From NCBI RefSeq assembly GCF_037975245.1, contig NC_092576.1, positions 36,174,611 through 36,238,610 on the forward strand: DNA of 64,000 nt. Direction: 5' to 3'. The notes beneath the pieces are model-generated. The model did no database searches, was not told the DNA's origin, and was given only the letters and a program-made list of their open reading frames with translations. This DNA is from Apostichopus japonicus. Taxonomy: Eukaryota; Echinodermata; Holothuroidea; Aspidochirotida; Stichopodidae. This document shows positions 24,200 to 35,953 of the stretch, piece by piece. Position 1 is the stretch's first letter. Each line of letters starts with the position of its first letter. The translations under genes and the position numbers were made by a program.

Positions 24200-24217
24200 A
24201 AGGTTGGATCCTGGTAG
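24200..24217 (+). CDS. Probable terminal exon of the LRR-like gene
   Basis: After the acceptor TTTCTGTCCTGTAG the sequence reads AAG GTT GGA TCC TGG TAG (KVGSW, stop) in phase 0, which matches the phase-0 end of exon c' at 18864. That would end the protein shortly after the second cassette's exon c. A candidate poly(A) signal follows. A five-codon exon is easy to find by chance, so this is the weakest part of the gene model; an exon d copy may instead lie undetected in the interval or have been lost. Confidence 0.4.
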   Translation, partial: KVGSW

Positions 24218-24454
24218 ATGAATTCAGCAAGCACGTGTTTCTGATGACAACCTGATATGATCCTGTCTTTGAAAATGCTCGCAGTCTCAGGATAAACACA
24301 TGAATCATGATGTCATCAATAACTGATGATACCTGACCCTTCTTACCTATCTTCTATTGAACATACATCCCTACCTTACCCCCTCGCTACCGTGACCGTG
24401 ATCGTATTTCTGACCATTTTGATTTACTTACAATTTACTTACAATTTACCTCTT

Positions 24455-24460
24455 ATTAAA
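24455..24460 (+). terminator. Candidate poly(A) signal ATTAAA
   Basis: ATTAAA lies about 240 bp after the proposed stop codon and is followed by a GT-rich stretch (GTTGGTTTAAGTTT). This is a common variant signal, and in AT-rich DNA it carries little weight alone. Confidence 0.3.
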
Positions 24461-24813
24461 GTTGGTTTAAGTTTAAGGCCATTGTTATCGTTCTATGGGT
24501 AGTTTTTCTCTGATGGTATACTCTCGCTTGCATGGTTGCTAGACTTATACAGGAAGAGTGTATTATTTTTCATTTGATTTTCTTTCTGTTTTGTCTAAAT
24601 GAAAAATAATTATAGTAGAAAAATACCCCACCCCCAATAATAAAACAAGTTTAGAAATATAACTGTTAGTGGTTTTAGAGTTATAATATACCTCTCAATT
24701 CATCTTAAACTGCCTGCCCGAAGTTTACATACAACAGACTGGGAGGGTTCGAGAATTTGGATCGATATATACATGTATCGATATATACATTGGATCGATA
24801 TATGTGTATGTGT

Positions 24814-24816
<3 letters not shown>

Positions 24817-24892
<76 letters not shown>
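24817..24892. repeat. (TA)n microsatellite, about 38 units
   Basis: An uninterrupted TA dinucleotide run preceded by three near-palindromic ATCGATATAT words (24761-24802). The tyrosine/isoleucine open frames here are artefacts. Confidence 0.97.
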
Positions 24893-24895
<3 letters not shown>

Positions 24896-24999
24896 GTAGA
24901 GAGACGGTACTTTCAGGTTTTCAAGGTGTAATTGAACTTGTTTTAGCAGTGGTGTAGGTGTCACATAAGTACAATCACCACCAACATGACACCAGGAAT

Positions 25000-27900
25000 A
25001 TTGAAGAATGAACTCTCTCATTAACAGTCTTTATGGATTTTACCTCTGTGACAATTAATTTAGCGATTTCGGTTGTCCTATAAATGTAGTACTTGGAGAA
25101 CGATAATCGGTACGTGAGTGGATATGGATGGTGTCAGTCAAGGAATCAGTGTTGGAGTATAGAGTATATGACGATTTAATTACGTCATCGACATGTCCAC
25201 AGTGTCAGTACGTCTTCTCATCTCTTGGAAAATTACAAGTATCTTACGATTTAGAACAAAAAGAAAATCGAAAACCTCACAAAAATGTGTAAAAAATGAC
25301 GAAAATAAGAATTGGTGGTATACAAATTTAAAAGGAATGTTACCACTATTAAATTATGTAGCTACTTTTATTTTAATATACAATTAAGTGTAAAAGTAAG
25401 TTTCTTAACGAATCATGAATTCAAATATAAAGAACATGAATTATCCATTCTTTACATTGTAATTCATTTTAAATGAATATATTTATTTTTACGAATTAAT
25501 GAACTTTGTTGATATAAGTGTAAAATCTTTGATGTATTTTGTATATGTCATACAAAATATTAAGGAATGGCAATATTGTGAGAGTGTTCGGCTTCTTAAC
25601 GCTTTCTGTAAAATATCCATTGCAAAGACACAATATTAGCACAATATTAATATGTGATTGCTTGTAAATTGTAATATAGTCTTAATGTAAATTTTATTTA
25701 TCTTTGACCGATTTCCCAGAACCTCATGTAAGAATCTTAAAGGATCGGTTGTCATATACAATACTCTGATTGGTGGAAAGTGAACATGTGAACAGTGATG
25801 GTTATACTGCAACCTTTTTTCTCAAACGATGATGTTTCATTGTACGTAAAAATCTTTTAAGTTTTAATAAAGGTTGAAGTAAATCATCTGTGAATTTGCT
25901 ATTTACTTCATTAACACCTTAATTGTTTTTGTGCTTTCAACTTTTGTCGTCCCGCGTGATATCACCAACTTTAAAATAGGGCCTTACTTGACCAGAAGTT
26001 AAAGGTCAAAAGGTCAATTAATTGATAGACCCATTCAGAAATATTCTCTACGGATGTACGGAAGTGCACAAATGAGCGGGGATGTAAAACTTCAAAACAG
26101 GTGATTAGGTTACTGGACGATTCATGTTACACGGCATGGTGGGGACTCACATATGTCCTGACGAGGTAGGGTGTCAGGGAACTTGATGCGCAGCGTCAAT
26201 AGCCAATAACTCTGTGCATGAGAAAATTCGTAGTTTGACGGGCACCGTAGTTGTAGCGGACAGATGCACGGACAACGTTCCAACCTGTGGGTAAATCATC
26301 TATCGGAAGTTCGTCAGCCCAGTGTGATACAACTTAATTTTAGACCAATGGCTTACTCAACTGTTTATCAAACAATGCATTCACTGTACGGCGCAACGCT
26401 GCAGAAACACGAAGAATGGATATACTACACTGGAGGGTGATATTGATTTCCCTCCTTATATTTGAAATACACGATGTAAATGATTTCACTTGTTTATATT
26501 AGTTCTACTTCCTGTTAACGTATTTTATAACTCCTTTTTTATAAATTTTATATTAAATCTGGAATGAAATAAATGAAATAAAATCATGTGCTGCTGCTTC
26601 TTCATTTATTACCAAGCAAAACATTTACACTCTTTCAGTGCCGTGCGCAAAGGATCACCGGGAAAATACTCCCCCCCCCCCAAACCCCTTCCCACAAACA
26701 AACTTCCTATCATCATTCGGGTAAAATGTGCAGTCGGGTCATTTAAACATTCAACCGGGAAAATTAGTTCACAACTACGGGTGCATGCCCCACCCCTTCC
26801 ACCTGCCCGTCCCTTTTCAGCCTCACACAAAATATTTATTAGTGTAACCTTGGCTTTAAAGAGATAGTAATATAGACCTAAGTTAAGTCATACTTAGGAT
26901 AAATGCACCGTTTGACGTCTACAATTTGATTTTTTTGCTGGATCAGGGGAGGGGGGTGGAGAGTGCACCCATGCCCCTTAAATTGGAGTAGGATTTACAG
27001 ATCCCAAGGTTGCGCCCCTCTTTTATAAAATCATTGATTCGCCTCTAGACGTACTTCAACTTCCGTAAAGTTTCAGACCCATAAGATAACCAGTCGGGGG
27101 ATGAGAGAATTCCTCCAACCCCACCATCTGTTAACCTTCCATCTGAATCCGGTGCGCTCCCTATAACTGTTTGTAAATGTCGACTCGTTCGAACAAACAT
27201 ACTCTTACCAAAAATGGTGTTATTGGATGTATTACTGTGACAAAGCACTAATAACTCAACCTTTAGGTCAGGAAAAAAAAAAATTGTATAGTTTACAGAG
27301 GTAGCACTCAGGGGGAGGGGGGTGGGTGCAGGCGGTGTACTGTCATTTTGTAACGCATACCCATCGCCGTTGCCCCTCCCCTCCCCCTCCTCCACCCCAC
27401 ACGACAATATTGACGGTATGCACACAGCGGGCACGTAGTCGTAACAAAGCTAAGAAACGCCCGCAGTAAAGACTACAACCCCGGATGTTTTGTAGACCAA
27501 CTTTTTGGTCATTGATCATTCCTGTATGTCTTACACATATATACGTACATCTGATGCATATACATAAATAGGCTACATACATAATATATATTTACGTGAC
27601 GTACATTTTATATACATATGCTATATATAGAGAGGACATTGGGAAGTTATGATACCTTTCATCGTAGCCATAGAGACAAGGGAGGTGGGTATCAAAAAGG
27701 GACCATCATGACACTTTCTAAGCTGACCGCTACCAACGGTTTGCGCGTAGCTTAGCTAGGAAAGTTTTGCCAAAAAATGCCTCCCAGATTGCCGGAATTG
27801 GCACTTCCCAGGCACTTGTAAATTGCATCTTCACGTTCATTATTTTGAAATCTCATGAGTTAGAAATTTACACTTCCAAACTTAAAAGGTAAATTAGAAA

Positions 27901-28040
27901 AAAAAAATCGGTTAACATCACTTTGTAGGGGAGAAGTAGGACTTTACATTACTTTAAAAGCTCTGCTTAATTTGTTTATACAATGGTAATTGAAGATGTT
28001 CAAATGTACGATAGGGAATTGTGATGTTAGCCGTAGCCTA
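25000..28040. other. Intergenic stretch without recognisable genes
   Basis: I see no exon with splice support. It contains a G/C-run-rich segment at about 26630-27030 that begins CAGTGCCGTGCGCAAAGG and looks like a transposon end, but I could not find a matching terminus. GGTCAAAAGGTCA at about 26008 is a nuclear-receptor-type direct repeat by sequence only. Confidence 0.5.
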
Positions 28041-28239
28041 TATATGCTGAGGGGAAGTTAGGTGTCAATTAATTTATCATTATTTGTTTTACATGCCAAA
28101 AAGGGGCATACAAGGGGGAGCGGTCAATTAGCTGAATGGGGGTGCCGTGTAGGGGACTGGGGGCCACACCCCCTCTAATTAGTATGTCAAAAAGGCCCAC
28201 TCTGTAGGTATATACTTATATTCGTAGTGATTCGATATT

Positions 28240-28690
28240 CTAAGTTAAAGCATTGAGACACTGATATAGGGGTTAACACTGTAGCTGATAGACCTATATC
28301 AAACACATATATAGATGTAACACATATAGTTATGAACCGTAGTTTCACATTAGACAGCTACACTTTTCACGTAATTTGAATCTTAGTAATTCTCTACGTT
28401 AATTGTTATTCTCACAAAACTCGTAAAAAACCAAATGCGAGATTGGCGGATAAAATACTCCTTGTGTCCTTTATAAGCGCCATTCCTAAATTCGAGCCTA
28501 GAATCTTCAGGTTGCACTCTACTGACTAACGCAACTTGAAGAAATGTTATGAACATTTTGCTAACCTGACTTAAATATCGCATACTATCGTAGGCCTACT
28601 TTCATTTAGGAAGTGGAAATATCAGGAGGGGGGCCTCCCCCTCCCCCAGGCTACGGCTACGGACCTGCTGTAGTACTTTCGATAGTATGT
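28240..28690 (+). repeat. Dispersed repeat related to 11900-12340
   Basis: Both places share ATTCT(T)AGTTAAA(A/G)CATTG, ATGAACCGTAGTTTCACATT then AGAC, and a G-rich tail before a CCTGCT word. The orientation is the same. The boundaries are not defined, and no coding capacity was seen. Confidence 0.65.
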
Positions 28691-29399
28691 ATGTTGACGA
28701 AGTTTGGTGTGATGATGTGGACTTTCTTATCACTTAAGATTTCGCAAATGTTAGAAAGTTGCACAATTCGCAAGTAATTGATACGATACAACATGGCAAC
28801 ATAACGTTTTGCGAATGTTATAATTTTATATTGCGAAGGAAGAAATAAACGAGTAACTGAAATACTATTCTCAGATTCGAGAAAGAATCATTAAGTCGAT
28901 AGTTTTCTTGTGATGTGATGGTTGTATTAGCTTCCGTAAGTGGACGTGTGAAATATTCCAAGTAATTACACCTTTCTGGCTAATCCATTTCCCGGGTTTT
29001 TCATTAATGCAAGTGCATCCTTCTTGTGGAAAAACTGCAAGTTTTAGAAAACATTCTCTTTGTCGTTATTTGAAGATGTAACTTGCACCACATGAGGATC
29101 ATTATGTATATATCTATGTAACTAAACTAAAGCATGCAGCCAGGGACGTAGCTAAGGCATGATGATGAGGGGGGGGGGGGGAGGGAGGGTAGTGACTGAA
29201 AATCCAATTGGATGGGATCTGAAGCCAGAAAATTCCGACTGCTGCCTCGTAGCCCCCCCCCCCCCCCCGCGCTACTCGTCAACGATATGGTCAGTGTCAG
29301 TCAGACACCCATCTTTCGCGACTGCACTTTTGTTCCGAACTTTTCTCGATACATTTGTACCCACTGGCACTCACTTCACAAACTTGTAAGCCCCCCCGC

Positions 29400-29742
29400 C
29401 CCCAACCAAAAATTCGGGCAATATGCTGATAATTTTTCGGGCACCTACTGAAAGAAGAATAATTTGCAATGTATTTTTCAATGGTTAAATTTATATTATT
29501 ATTATAATTAAAATTTTAACGACTTCCCCAATAATTCTAACCAATATGGAAGGGTAATAACACGGAACATAATTGTATGATATTGGCATGCGATGTAATA
29601 ACCGATGTTTGCCTATATGATATGCACATTAACTTGTTGAACGCGCTGAAAGCGCGCAAAAACTTTGGTTATATTTTTCGGGCAAGTCGTTACAGCCCCC
29701 CCCCCCTCCCCCTCAATCAAATTGGGCTCCTTCGCCTATGAC
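29400..29742 (+). repeat. Dispersed repeat related to the hAT-like element at 9507
   Basis: It is colinear with 9800-10202. Shared words are TTCGGGCAATATGCTGATAA, TTTTTCGGGCACCTACTGAA, CGACTTCCCCAATAATT, TTCGGGCAAGTCGTTACAGC and the closing GGCTCCTTCGCCTATG. The left half (29137-29400, starting CAGGGACGTAGC) is different, so this may be a recombinant or nested copy. No target duplication was recognised. Confidence 0.75.
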
Positions 29743-29953
29743 GGTAGTTCTATTTGGCATCTTTTTAGAGTATTAAAAATCATACGAAGTTTTGTATGGT
29801 GGAGTATAAGGATCGCGAGATAAAATTTGTGGCAATTTGTGGCAAGGAAAACGTGGTAAATATGACTGATTAAAGGTCAATTTTGATCGAAATTTTTCAA
29901 TTTTTAGGTTATTCACAATCACAGGAATATATGAATAGGCCAAGATAAACTAA

Positions 29954-29986
29954 AGTGCGACGGTCGGAAATTCCGACCGTCGCACT
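29954..29986. repeat. 33-bp palindrome with 16-bp arms
   Basis: AGTGCGACGGTCGGAA, one central A, then its exact reverse complement. It is CpG-rich in an AT-rich setting, about 2.1 kb upstream of ATG101. Confidence 0.95.
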
Positions 29987-29999
29987 CCAATTTTCCAAC

Positions 30000-31400
30000 T
30001 ATCGTCTCTGCATGAAGCTACAACCACTTGTTCCCATAATTATTTACCCTTTCGGCGTTCTATAATGAACTACTACGATTATACAAAACCATTGTTTTAT
30101 TACGTCATATGCCGATGTTTACGTTTTCTTGGTCTAGTGCGCAATTGTACGTTATCTTGATACAATGGAAGATACTCCACGATAAGCTTGGGCAGTGATT
30201 TGTTAAGCTTTCTTAATACACATTCGTAATGTTTAAGCTTCATCTTGATTGTTCAACATATCTTCGCCATTGCAGAGGATTTCCTGGCCTAATAGTTTGT
30301 AAAAGTTCATGTTAAACCTTCCACTCGCCTACTGACTAGGCCAAAGCCCAGCCTTTATCTAGCCTAAGCCGATACAGTGATAGTAGCATCAATATACTAA
30401 GTAACTTAGTAGAGCTATGATACGCAAAGGAGTAACTTTAACGGATAGTACATTTACATTACTAAAGAATAGGCTGAATTAGCATAGCCTTCGTAGCGTT
30501 ACGTAAAGTTGAACATTTGGTTAGTGTTTATAATAAGGACGTCTACTATTACAGTTCCTAGTTCTATAGAAACATTCAAAATCAAATGTAAACATTGGTG
30601 GTCCTAAAGTTAGGCCTTGCAGTAGCAGTATATGCCTAGCCTGTGCTAGAACTAGAGTATGTTAACCTTTGCTTGGATTTATGTTCACCGTGATGGTTCA
30701 GCTGGTTGGAGCACATGCTCTCCTAATGTATGACACACAGTATTTACATGTTAGAGAATAGACAAGGTTCAGTGTTGGATTAATCCAAAGTGGAAATACT
30801 GGAATTTCAGCCTCAATTTACCTAGTGCCCTAACTTCAGAAATGCTTATTTTATGTTATTAAAACTGCAGTGTAAAGCATCTGTTTTAGTGATTAGGGAT
30901 GTTAGAAAGTGATTTTCTTATGTTTTTATAAGGAACGCTTTGAAACTTTCGTTGGAGGATTTTAATTCTTTTAATTTTAATTCATCAGTAATCAATTATT
31001 GGTTGACCACATATAACAGTGCAGTTATACCTGTCAATCCAGCTTTGCTAAACTGCTACAGTAGGCTATCTATGCTCATGACGTTACTGATACAGGCCAA
31101 TTTTGTTCACTAGTAAGAGGGTAACACATCTTATTTTGCGAGACTGGTTCAATACTTTGGTAAACCTGGAAACCAAACATTGCTGATACTATCAGTTTGC
31201 AGACTTTACTCAACAATCTCCTTGCTTTAAGCCAGTTTGTCTTAATTGCACATTGACTGAAAGATTAATATTGCACTTTAAGATGTGTCCCAGCCCTTAG
31301 AATGGGGGGAAGGGGGTTGGGAGAATCGCTTCAAAATAAATAACTGTGTATACTGCACTGTCTGCACAGTAATATGGTTGGCAAAATATTGATAATATTA
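30000..31400. other. Presumed ATG101 upstream region
   Basis: There is no coding exon in this stretch. If ATG101 has a 5' non-coding exon, as the acceptor at 32081-32082 suggests, it and the promoter should lie here or further left. I could not locate a TATA box or start site with confidence. Confidence 0.3.
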
Positions 31401-31416
31401 CTTACCATCAGCTTAC

Positions 31417-31845
31417 TGATGGGATGACTCTTATATGTACCTGTATCTTTATGAGAAGTAAAAGAGTGTTTATAGTATAGATGTGTAGGGTATAGGATCA
31501 TAATGACCCCAAAGTATGTTGTAGGCCACTGGTGGGATGACTATAGCTATGTACCTGTGTCTTTATGAGAAGTAGAAGAGTGTTTTTAGTATAGTTGTGT
31601 AGGGTATATGATCATAATGACCCCAAAGTATGTTGTAGGCCACTGGTGGGATGACTATAGCTATGTACCTGTGTCTTCATGAGAAGTAGAAGAGTGTTTA
31701 TAGTATAGATGTGTAAGGTATAGTATCATAATGACCCCAAAGTATGTTGTAGGCCACTGGTGGGATGACTATAGCTATGTACCTGTGTCTTCATGAGAAG
31801 TAGAAGAGTGTTTTTAGTATAGATGTGTAGGGTATAGGATCATAA
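31417..31845. repeat. Tandem repeat, period 114 bp, about 3.8 units
   Basis: GGTGGGATGACTATAGCTAT recurs at 31531, 31645 and 31759, with a diverged first unit near 31417. Each unit contains GAGAAGTAGAAGAGTGTTT and CCCAAAGTATGTTGTAGGCC. It lies just upstream of ATG101 exon 1. Confidence 0.95.
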
Positions 31846-32082
31846 CTCATAAGTTTAATTGTAGGCATCTGATAAGTACATTTGGAATGTACTACAATCA
31901 TGGTTGCTGTCCATAATTTTGGTTAAAATGTATCCTTACAAATGAAGTTTACAGTAAATGTCATAGATGGATTCTCTTCTTATTTGAGAACCGTGTTTAT
32001 TACTTACTGTTATGTAATTCCTAGATGTTTTCTACCATGTGTATGTCTGCAAGTATTTATTCTTTCCATTCTTTTATTGCAG

Positions 32083-32167
32083 CACAGTTAACTCAGACTT
32101 ACAGGGCGAGCAGTGGAGAAGAAAACTTAATAGAAGGATGAATGCCATATCTCAAGTCTTTGAACTA
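32083..32167 (+). CDS. ATG101: ATG101 exon with start codon
   Basis: After acceptor TTTTATTGCAG the exon carries 55 bp of 5' UTR and an ATG at 32138 that opens MNAISQVFEL, then the donor CTA|GTAAGA (phase 0). Joined to the next exon it gives MNAISQVFEL-TVESKQLEE, matching the conserved N-terminus of ATG101 (MN-R-(S/Q)-V-E-(L/V)-(T/S)VE). ATG101 is a HORMA-domain subunit of the ULK1/ATG13/FIP200 autophagy initiation complex and stabilises ATG13. The acceptor implies an upstream 5' UTR exon that I did not find. Coding bases are 32138-32167. Confidence 0.88.
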
Positions 32168-33366
32168 GTAAGAGACCAATACTTTGATTTAATTGGTTGT
32201 TATTAAACCTAATTAGGAGTTACTACTTAGTGATATCAATAACACAATAAACAGTACCATGATACTGTTGACTGTAAGTCATTTCAAAGCATTGCAGGTA
32301 TGAGAGTTAAAACGTCGACATTGGTAAGTTTGAATATGCGCAGAGTTTTTAATTGCTTAAAGTAACAAATTATTCCATTCTGGATGTACTGTACATCATC
32401 TGCGATTGTTCAGGCCCTCCCTCCCTGGAACTGACTTTTAATTTTTAATACCTCCCTGCCGTAAGTTACACTGCCCTCAATTAACATGTATGTAAAAGTG
32501 ATGTACACAAAGCACAATGCTGACCCAATTTAGAAACAAGTGTATAAAATAAACAGCAGTACAACATGCAATCTCAAAAACTTTGATTCTGTAAATTTCA
32601 GGTTGTACTGTTTATGAACTGACACCTTGACTGTTGCTTTACAGTTCAATGTCAATAGACCATGAAGTTTTGTTTGTTGCCACAGGTACTTGCAGCCATA
32701 TTTAATCTGACTAATGTTGTATCGTGCAAAGTATTGCCGTACTTGTATAACAGGTGGGCCTATTTGAATAACCTTTGGTCTAGGCTACTGTATGTTAGGT
32801 TTACTTGTGCTTATTTGAAGTATTTCCATACACATAACAGGAGGGCCTATATGAAAAATGCTATGTTAGGTTAGCTTGTACTTATTTATTGAACATCTTG
32901 GGCTGGTGCTTATTGTGCAATAAAAGGGTTCACTGCAATTGGGTACTGCAGTTGTTAGCTTTGGAGGGCGCATCGGGACTGGAGGGTCATCACATGTTAT
33001 TCTTTAGTCTATATTTAAATAGAAACAATACAGTACCTACCGGTGAGGGGGGGGGGGGGGGAGAGATGGAGGGGAAATGACCTCAATGGGAATGGGGTCA
33101 TACTATACTGTTATGTAATACTGTTAAGGAGGAAACAGTGTGAGTTCTGTATCATCACATTGAACAAATGGTTATACTGTATGTTCCTTTCTGTCAGTGT
33201 GAGACACCGCACTGGTCCTAAACACACATTGTTGGTAATTTGTTAGCCCATCCTTTTCACCTTAATCAAGCTGATAATTTGTTACAAGTCCAACAATTTA
33301 TTGTTTTGCATTGATTTCCATTTTATTGTGGATCTTGTTCTCATTCATTTCTTCTCTTCTTTTCAG

Positions 33367-33444
33367 ACTGTTGAGAGCAAGCAGCTAGAGGAGGTTGTCA
33401 ACAGCATATTTCATACCATACTTTTCCACAGAACCACAGGAAAG
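33367..33444 (+). CDS. ATG101: ATG101 exon 2
   Basis: A 78-bp exon (phase 0 to 0) between CTTTTCAG and AAAG|GTACAG. It encodes TVESKQLEEVVNSIF followed by HTILFHRTTGK. In ATG101 the corresponding segment is the first HORMA helix, with the family signature HT-(V/I)-L-x-HR-(S/T)-TGK. The last 19 exonic bases and the donor have been copied repeatedly into the following intron (see the minisatellite at 33426-34873). Confidence 0.95.
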
Positions 33445-34873
33445 GTACAGGAACACTTCCAATTATCCATTTCTGTGTGTAACTTGTTATTACTGTACTG
33501 TAGACATGTAGTGAGATGTCTGTCCATGGACTCATATTACAGCAATGTTGCCTGTACTGAGTTATACACGTTGTAAATAACACAGAACCACAGGAAAGGT
33601 GCAGGAGCACTTCCAATTTTCCAATTCTGTGTATACTTGTTATTACTGTACTGTAGACATGTAGTGAGATGTCTGTACATGTATGTACCCATATTACAAC
33701 AATGTTGCCTGTACTGAGTGTTACACTTTGTAAATAACACAGAACCACAGGAAAGGTACAGGAACACTTCCAATTATCCATTTCTGTGTATACTTGTTAT
33801 TACTGTACTGTAGACATGTTGTGAGATGTCTGTCCATGGACTCATATTACAGCAATGTTGCCTGTACTGAGTTATACACGTTGTAAATAACACAGAACCA
33901 CAGGAAAGGTGCAGGAACACTTCCAATTTTCCAATTCTGTGTATACTTGTTATTACTGTACTGTAGACATGTAGTGAGATGTCTGTACATGTATGTACCC
34001 ATATTACAACAATGTTGCCTGTACTGAGTGATACACTTTGTAAATAACACAGAACCACAGGAAAGGTACAGGAACACTTCCAATTATCCATTTCTGTGTA
34101 TACTTGTTATTACTGTACTGTGGACATGTAGTGAGATGTCTGTCGATGGACTCATATTACAGCAATGTTGCCTGTACTGAGTTACACACATTGTAAATAA
34201 CACAGAACCACAGGAAAGGTGCAGGAACACTTCCAATTTTCCAATTCTGTGTATACTTGTTATTACTGTACTGTAGACATGTAGTGAGATGTCTGTACAT
34301 GTATGTACCCATATTACAACAATGTTGCCTGTACTGAGTGATACACTTTGTAAATAACACAGAGCCTCAGGAAAGGTACAGGAACACTTCCAATTATCCA
34401 TTTCTGTGTATACTTGTTATTACTGTACTGTGGACATGTAGTGAGATGTCTGTCCATGGACTCATATTACAGCAATGTTGCCTGTACTGAGTGATACACG
34501 TTGTAAATAACACAGAACCACAGGAAAGGTGCAGGAACACTTCCAATTTTCCAATTCTGTGTATACTTGTTATTACTGTACTGTAGACATGTAGTGAGAT
34601 GTCTGTCCATGGACTCATATTACAACAATGTTGCCTGTACTGAGTTACACACATTGTAAATAACACAGAACCACAGGAAAGGTACAGGAACACTTCCAAT
34701 TTTCCAATTCTGTGTGTAACTTGTTATTACTGTACTGTAGACATGTACAGTAGTGACATGTCTGAACTTGTACTCATATTACAGCAATGTTGCCTGTACT
34801 GAGTGATACACTTTGTAAATAACACAGAACCACAGGTAAGGTACAGGAACACTTCCAATTATCCATTTCTGTG
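33426..34873 (+). repeat. Minisatellite of alternating 153/157-bp units containing the exon 2 splice junction
   Basis: Each unit includes ACAGAACCACAGGAAAG|GT, i.e. the exon 2 tail and its 5' splice site. Donor-equivalent G positions are 33444 (the real exon), 33598, 33755, 33908, 34065, 34218, 34375, 34528, 34681 and 34840. The alternation gives a 310-bp dimer. Other shared words are ACATGTAGTGAGATGTCTGT and CAATGTTGCCTGTACTGAGT. Variant junctions are GCCTCAGGAAAG at 34375 and CACAGGTAAG at 34840. Minus-strand open frames across the array are artefacts of its periodicity. Confidence 0.97.
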
Positions 34874-34899
34874 AGTAACTTGCTAATGCCAATGCCAAC

Positions 34900-35345
34900 A
34901 TCACTGGTGAAACTCCATCAAATTTAAATAACCAATATAAATCAAAACCTAAAGGTAAAAAGTCTCAATCAATGGATTTAAAGGAAACAACATCATGACC
35001 AGTCTTGGCAAGACCGTCTGACATGACTTTATAACAGTTAGCCGCTGGTCAATGGTAATTTGTTACATCCACACATCCAAATTTGCACAATTCAATCAGT
35101 CACTCTACAGTGTGTCACATTCATGTGTTCCCCTGGGGGACTTCCCATAGGGTGCAGCTCTACAAACCAGGGCATGCAACTATATGTACAAGATACCTCT
35201 CAGGTCTCAATTGATTTACCTGAGTAAAGAGCCGTGGTGATAAAGAGCCTTGCAAAAAGACACAGCATAATGATCTGACCAGGAACTGAACCTGCAATCC
35301 AATAGATTGTGATCACAACACAAGACTTAGTGAATTCATAGCAGT
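34900..35345 (-). mobile_element. tRNA-derived SINE-like segment (minus strand)
   Basis: Read on the minus strand, GGATTGCAGGTTCAGTTCC (B-box GGTTCAGTTCC, 35282-35292) is followed by TGGTCAGATCATTATGCTGT and a body with GCAAGGCTCTTTATCACC and CTCAGGTAAATCAATTGAGA. That order is typical of tRNA-related SINEs of marine invertebrates. The A-box is not clear. A second copy lies at 51838-52330. Confidence 0.6.
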
Positions 35346-35509
35346 GGTACGTTAGCTTAGTATTATATTATTTTGGAATTAAGTTGTTTAACTTGTGTAT
35401 ACCTTAGCTAGGTTTGTCTAAGAGAGTAAAAGCAAAGTAATAAGACAAAGAACACTAATGTAGATGTTTGTTATGAACTCAATGTGCAGAACCATTGATA
35501 GACAGGAGT

Positions 35510-35953
35510 GAACTTGATGTCACTTGGGTCAATTGGGGTTACCAGGGGTCAAATTGTGAAAACTTTGTAAACACAATATCTCAAGAAGAAAAGCTTGAGC
35601 AGACCTCGTATTTAGTTTGTAGATGTACCACATTAAGAACAAGAAGCCTATTGTTTTAATGGAGGTCAAAGTTTAATTGGGGTCACCAGAGGTCAAGTTG
35701 TGAAAACCTTGTAAATATGGTATCTCAAGAGGGGGATCATGGACAAACCTCCTATTTAGTCTGTAGAAGTACCACCTTGACTACCAGGAAACTTTTGTTT
35801 CTGGTTGAGGTCAAAGTTCATTTGGGGTCACAGGGGGTCAAATTTTGAAAACCTTGTAAACATGATATTTCAAGAATGAAAGCTTGGGCAGACCTCATAT
35901 TTGGTTTGTTGATGTACCATATCAAATTTAAGGAGCCTATTATTGCTTTTGGT
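35510..35953 (+). repeat. Three-unit ~146-bp repeat with AGGTCA half-sites
   Basis: The units share GAAAACCTTGTAAA, (T)ATCTCAAGA and GAGGTCAAAGTT(C/T)A followed by TTGGGGTCAC. It is a 'ggggtcaccagaggtca'-type interspersed repeat. It abuts the 68-bp satellite and is duplicated at 52480-52912. Confidence 0.85.

Noticed and set aside
24725-25021. 98-codon minus-strand frame rich in Tyr/Ile
   Set aside because: Translation of the (TA)n microsatellite.
26633-27060. Possible transposon starting CAGTGCCGTGCGCAAAGG
   Set aside because: The left end resembles a terminal repeat, but no complementary right end or target duplication was found.
30685-30780. A-box-like TGGTTCAGCTGG followed by GGTTCAGTGTTGG, possible tRNA or SINE head
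   Set aside because: The B-box match is poor and no cloverleaf or repeated copy was recognised. Not enough for an RNA gene or SINE call.
33398-34699. Overlapping 78-127-codon minus-strand frames over the intron 2 array
   Set aside because: Products of the 310-bp dimer periodicity. The real signal there is the ATG101 exon 2 junction on the + strand.
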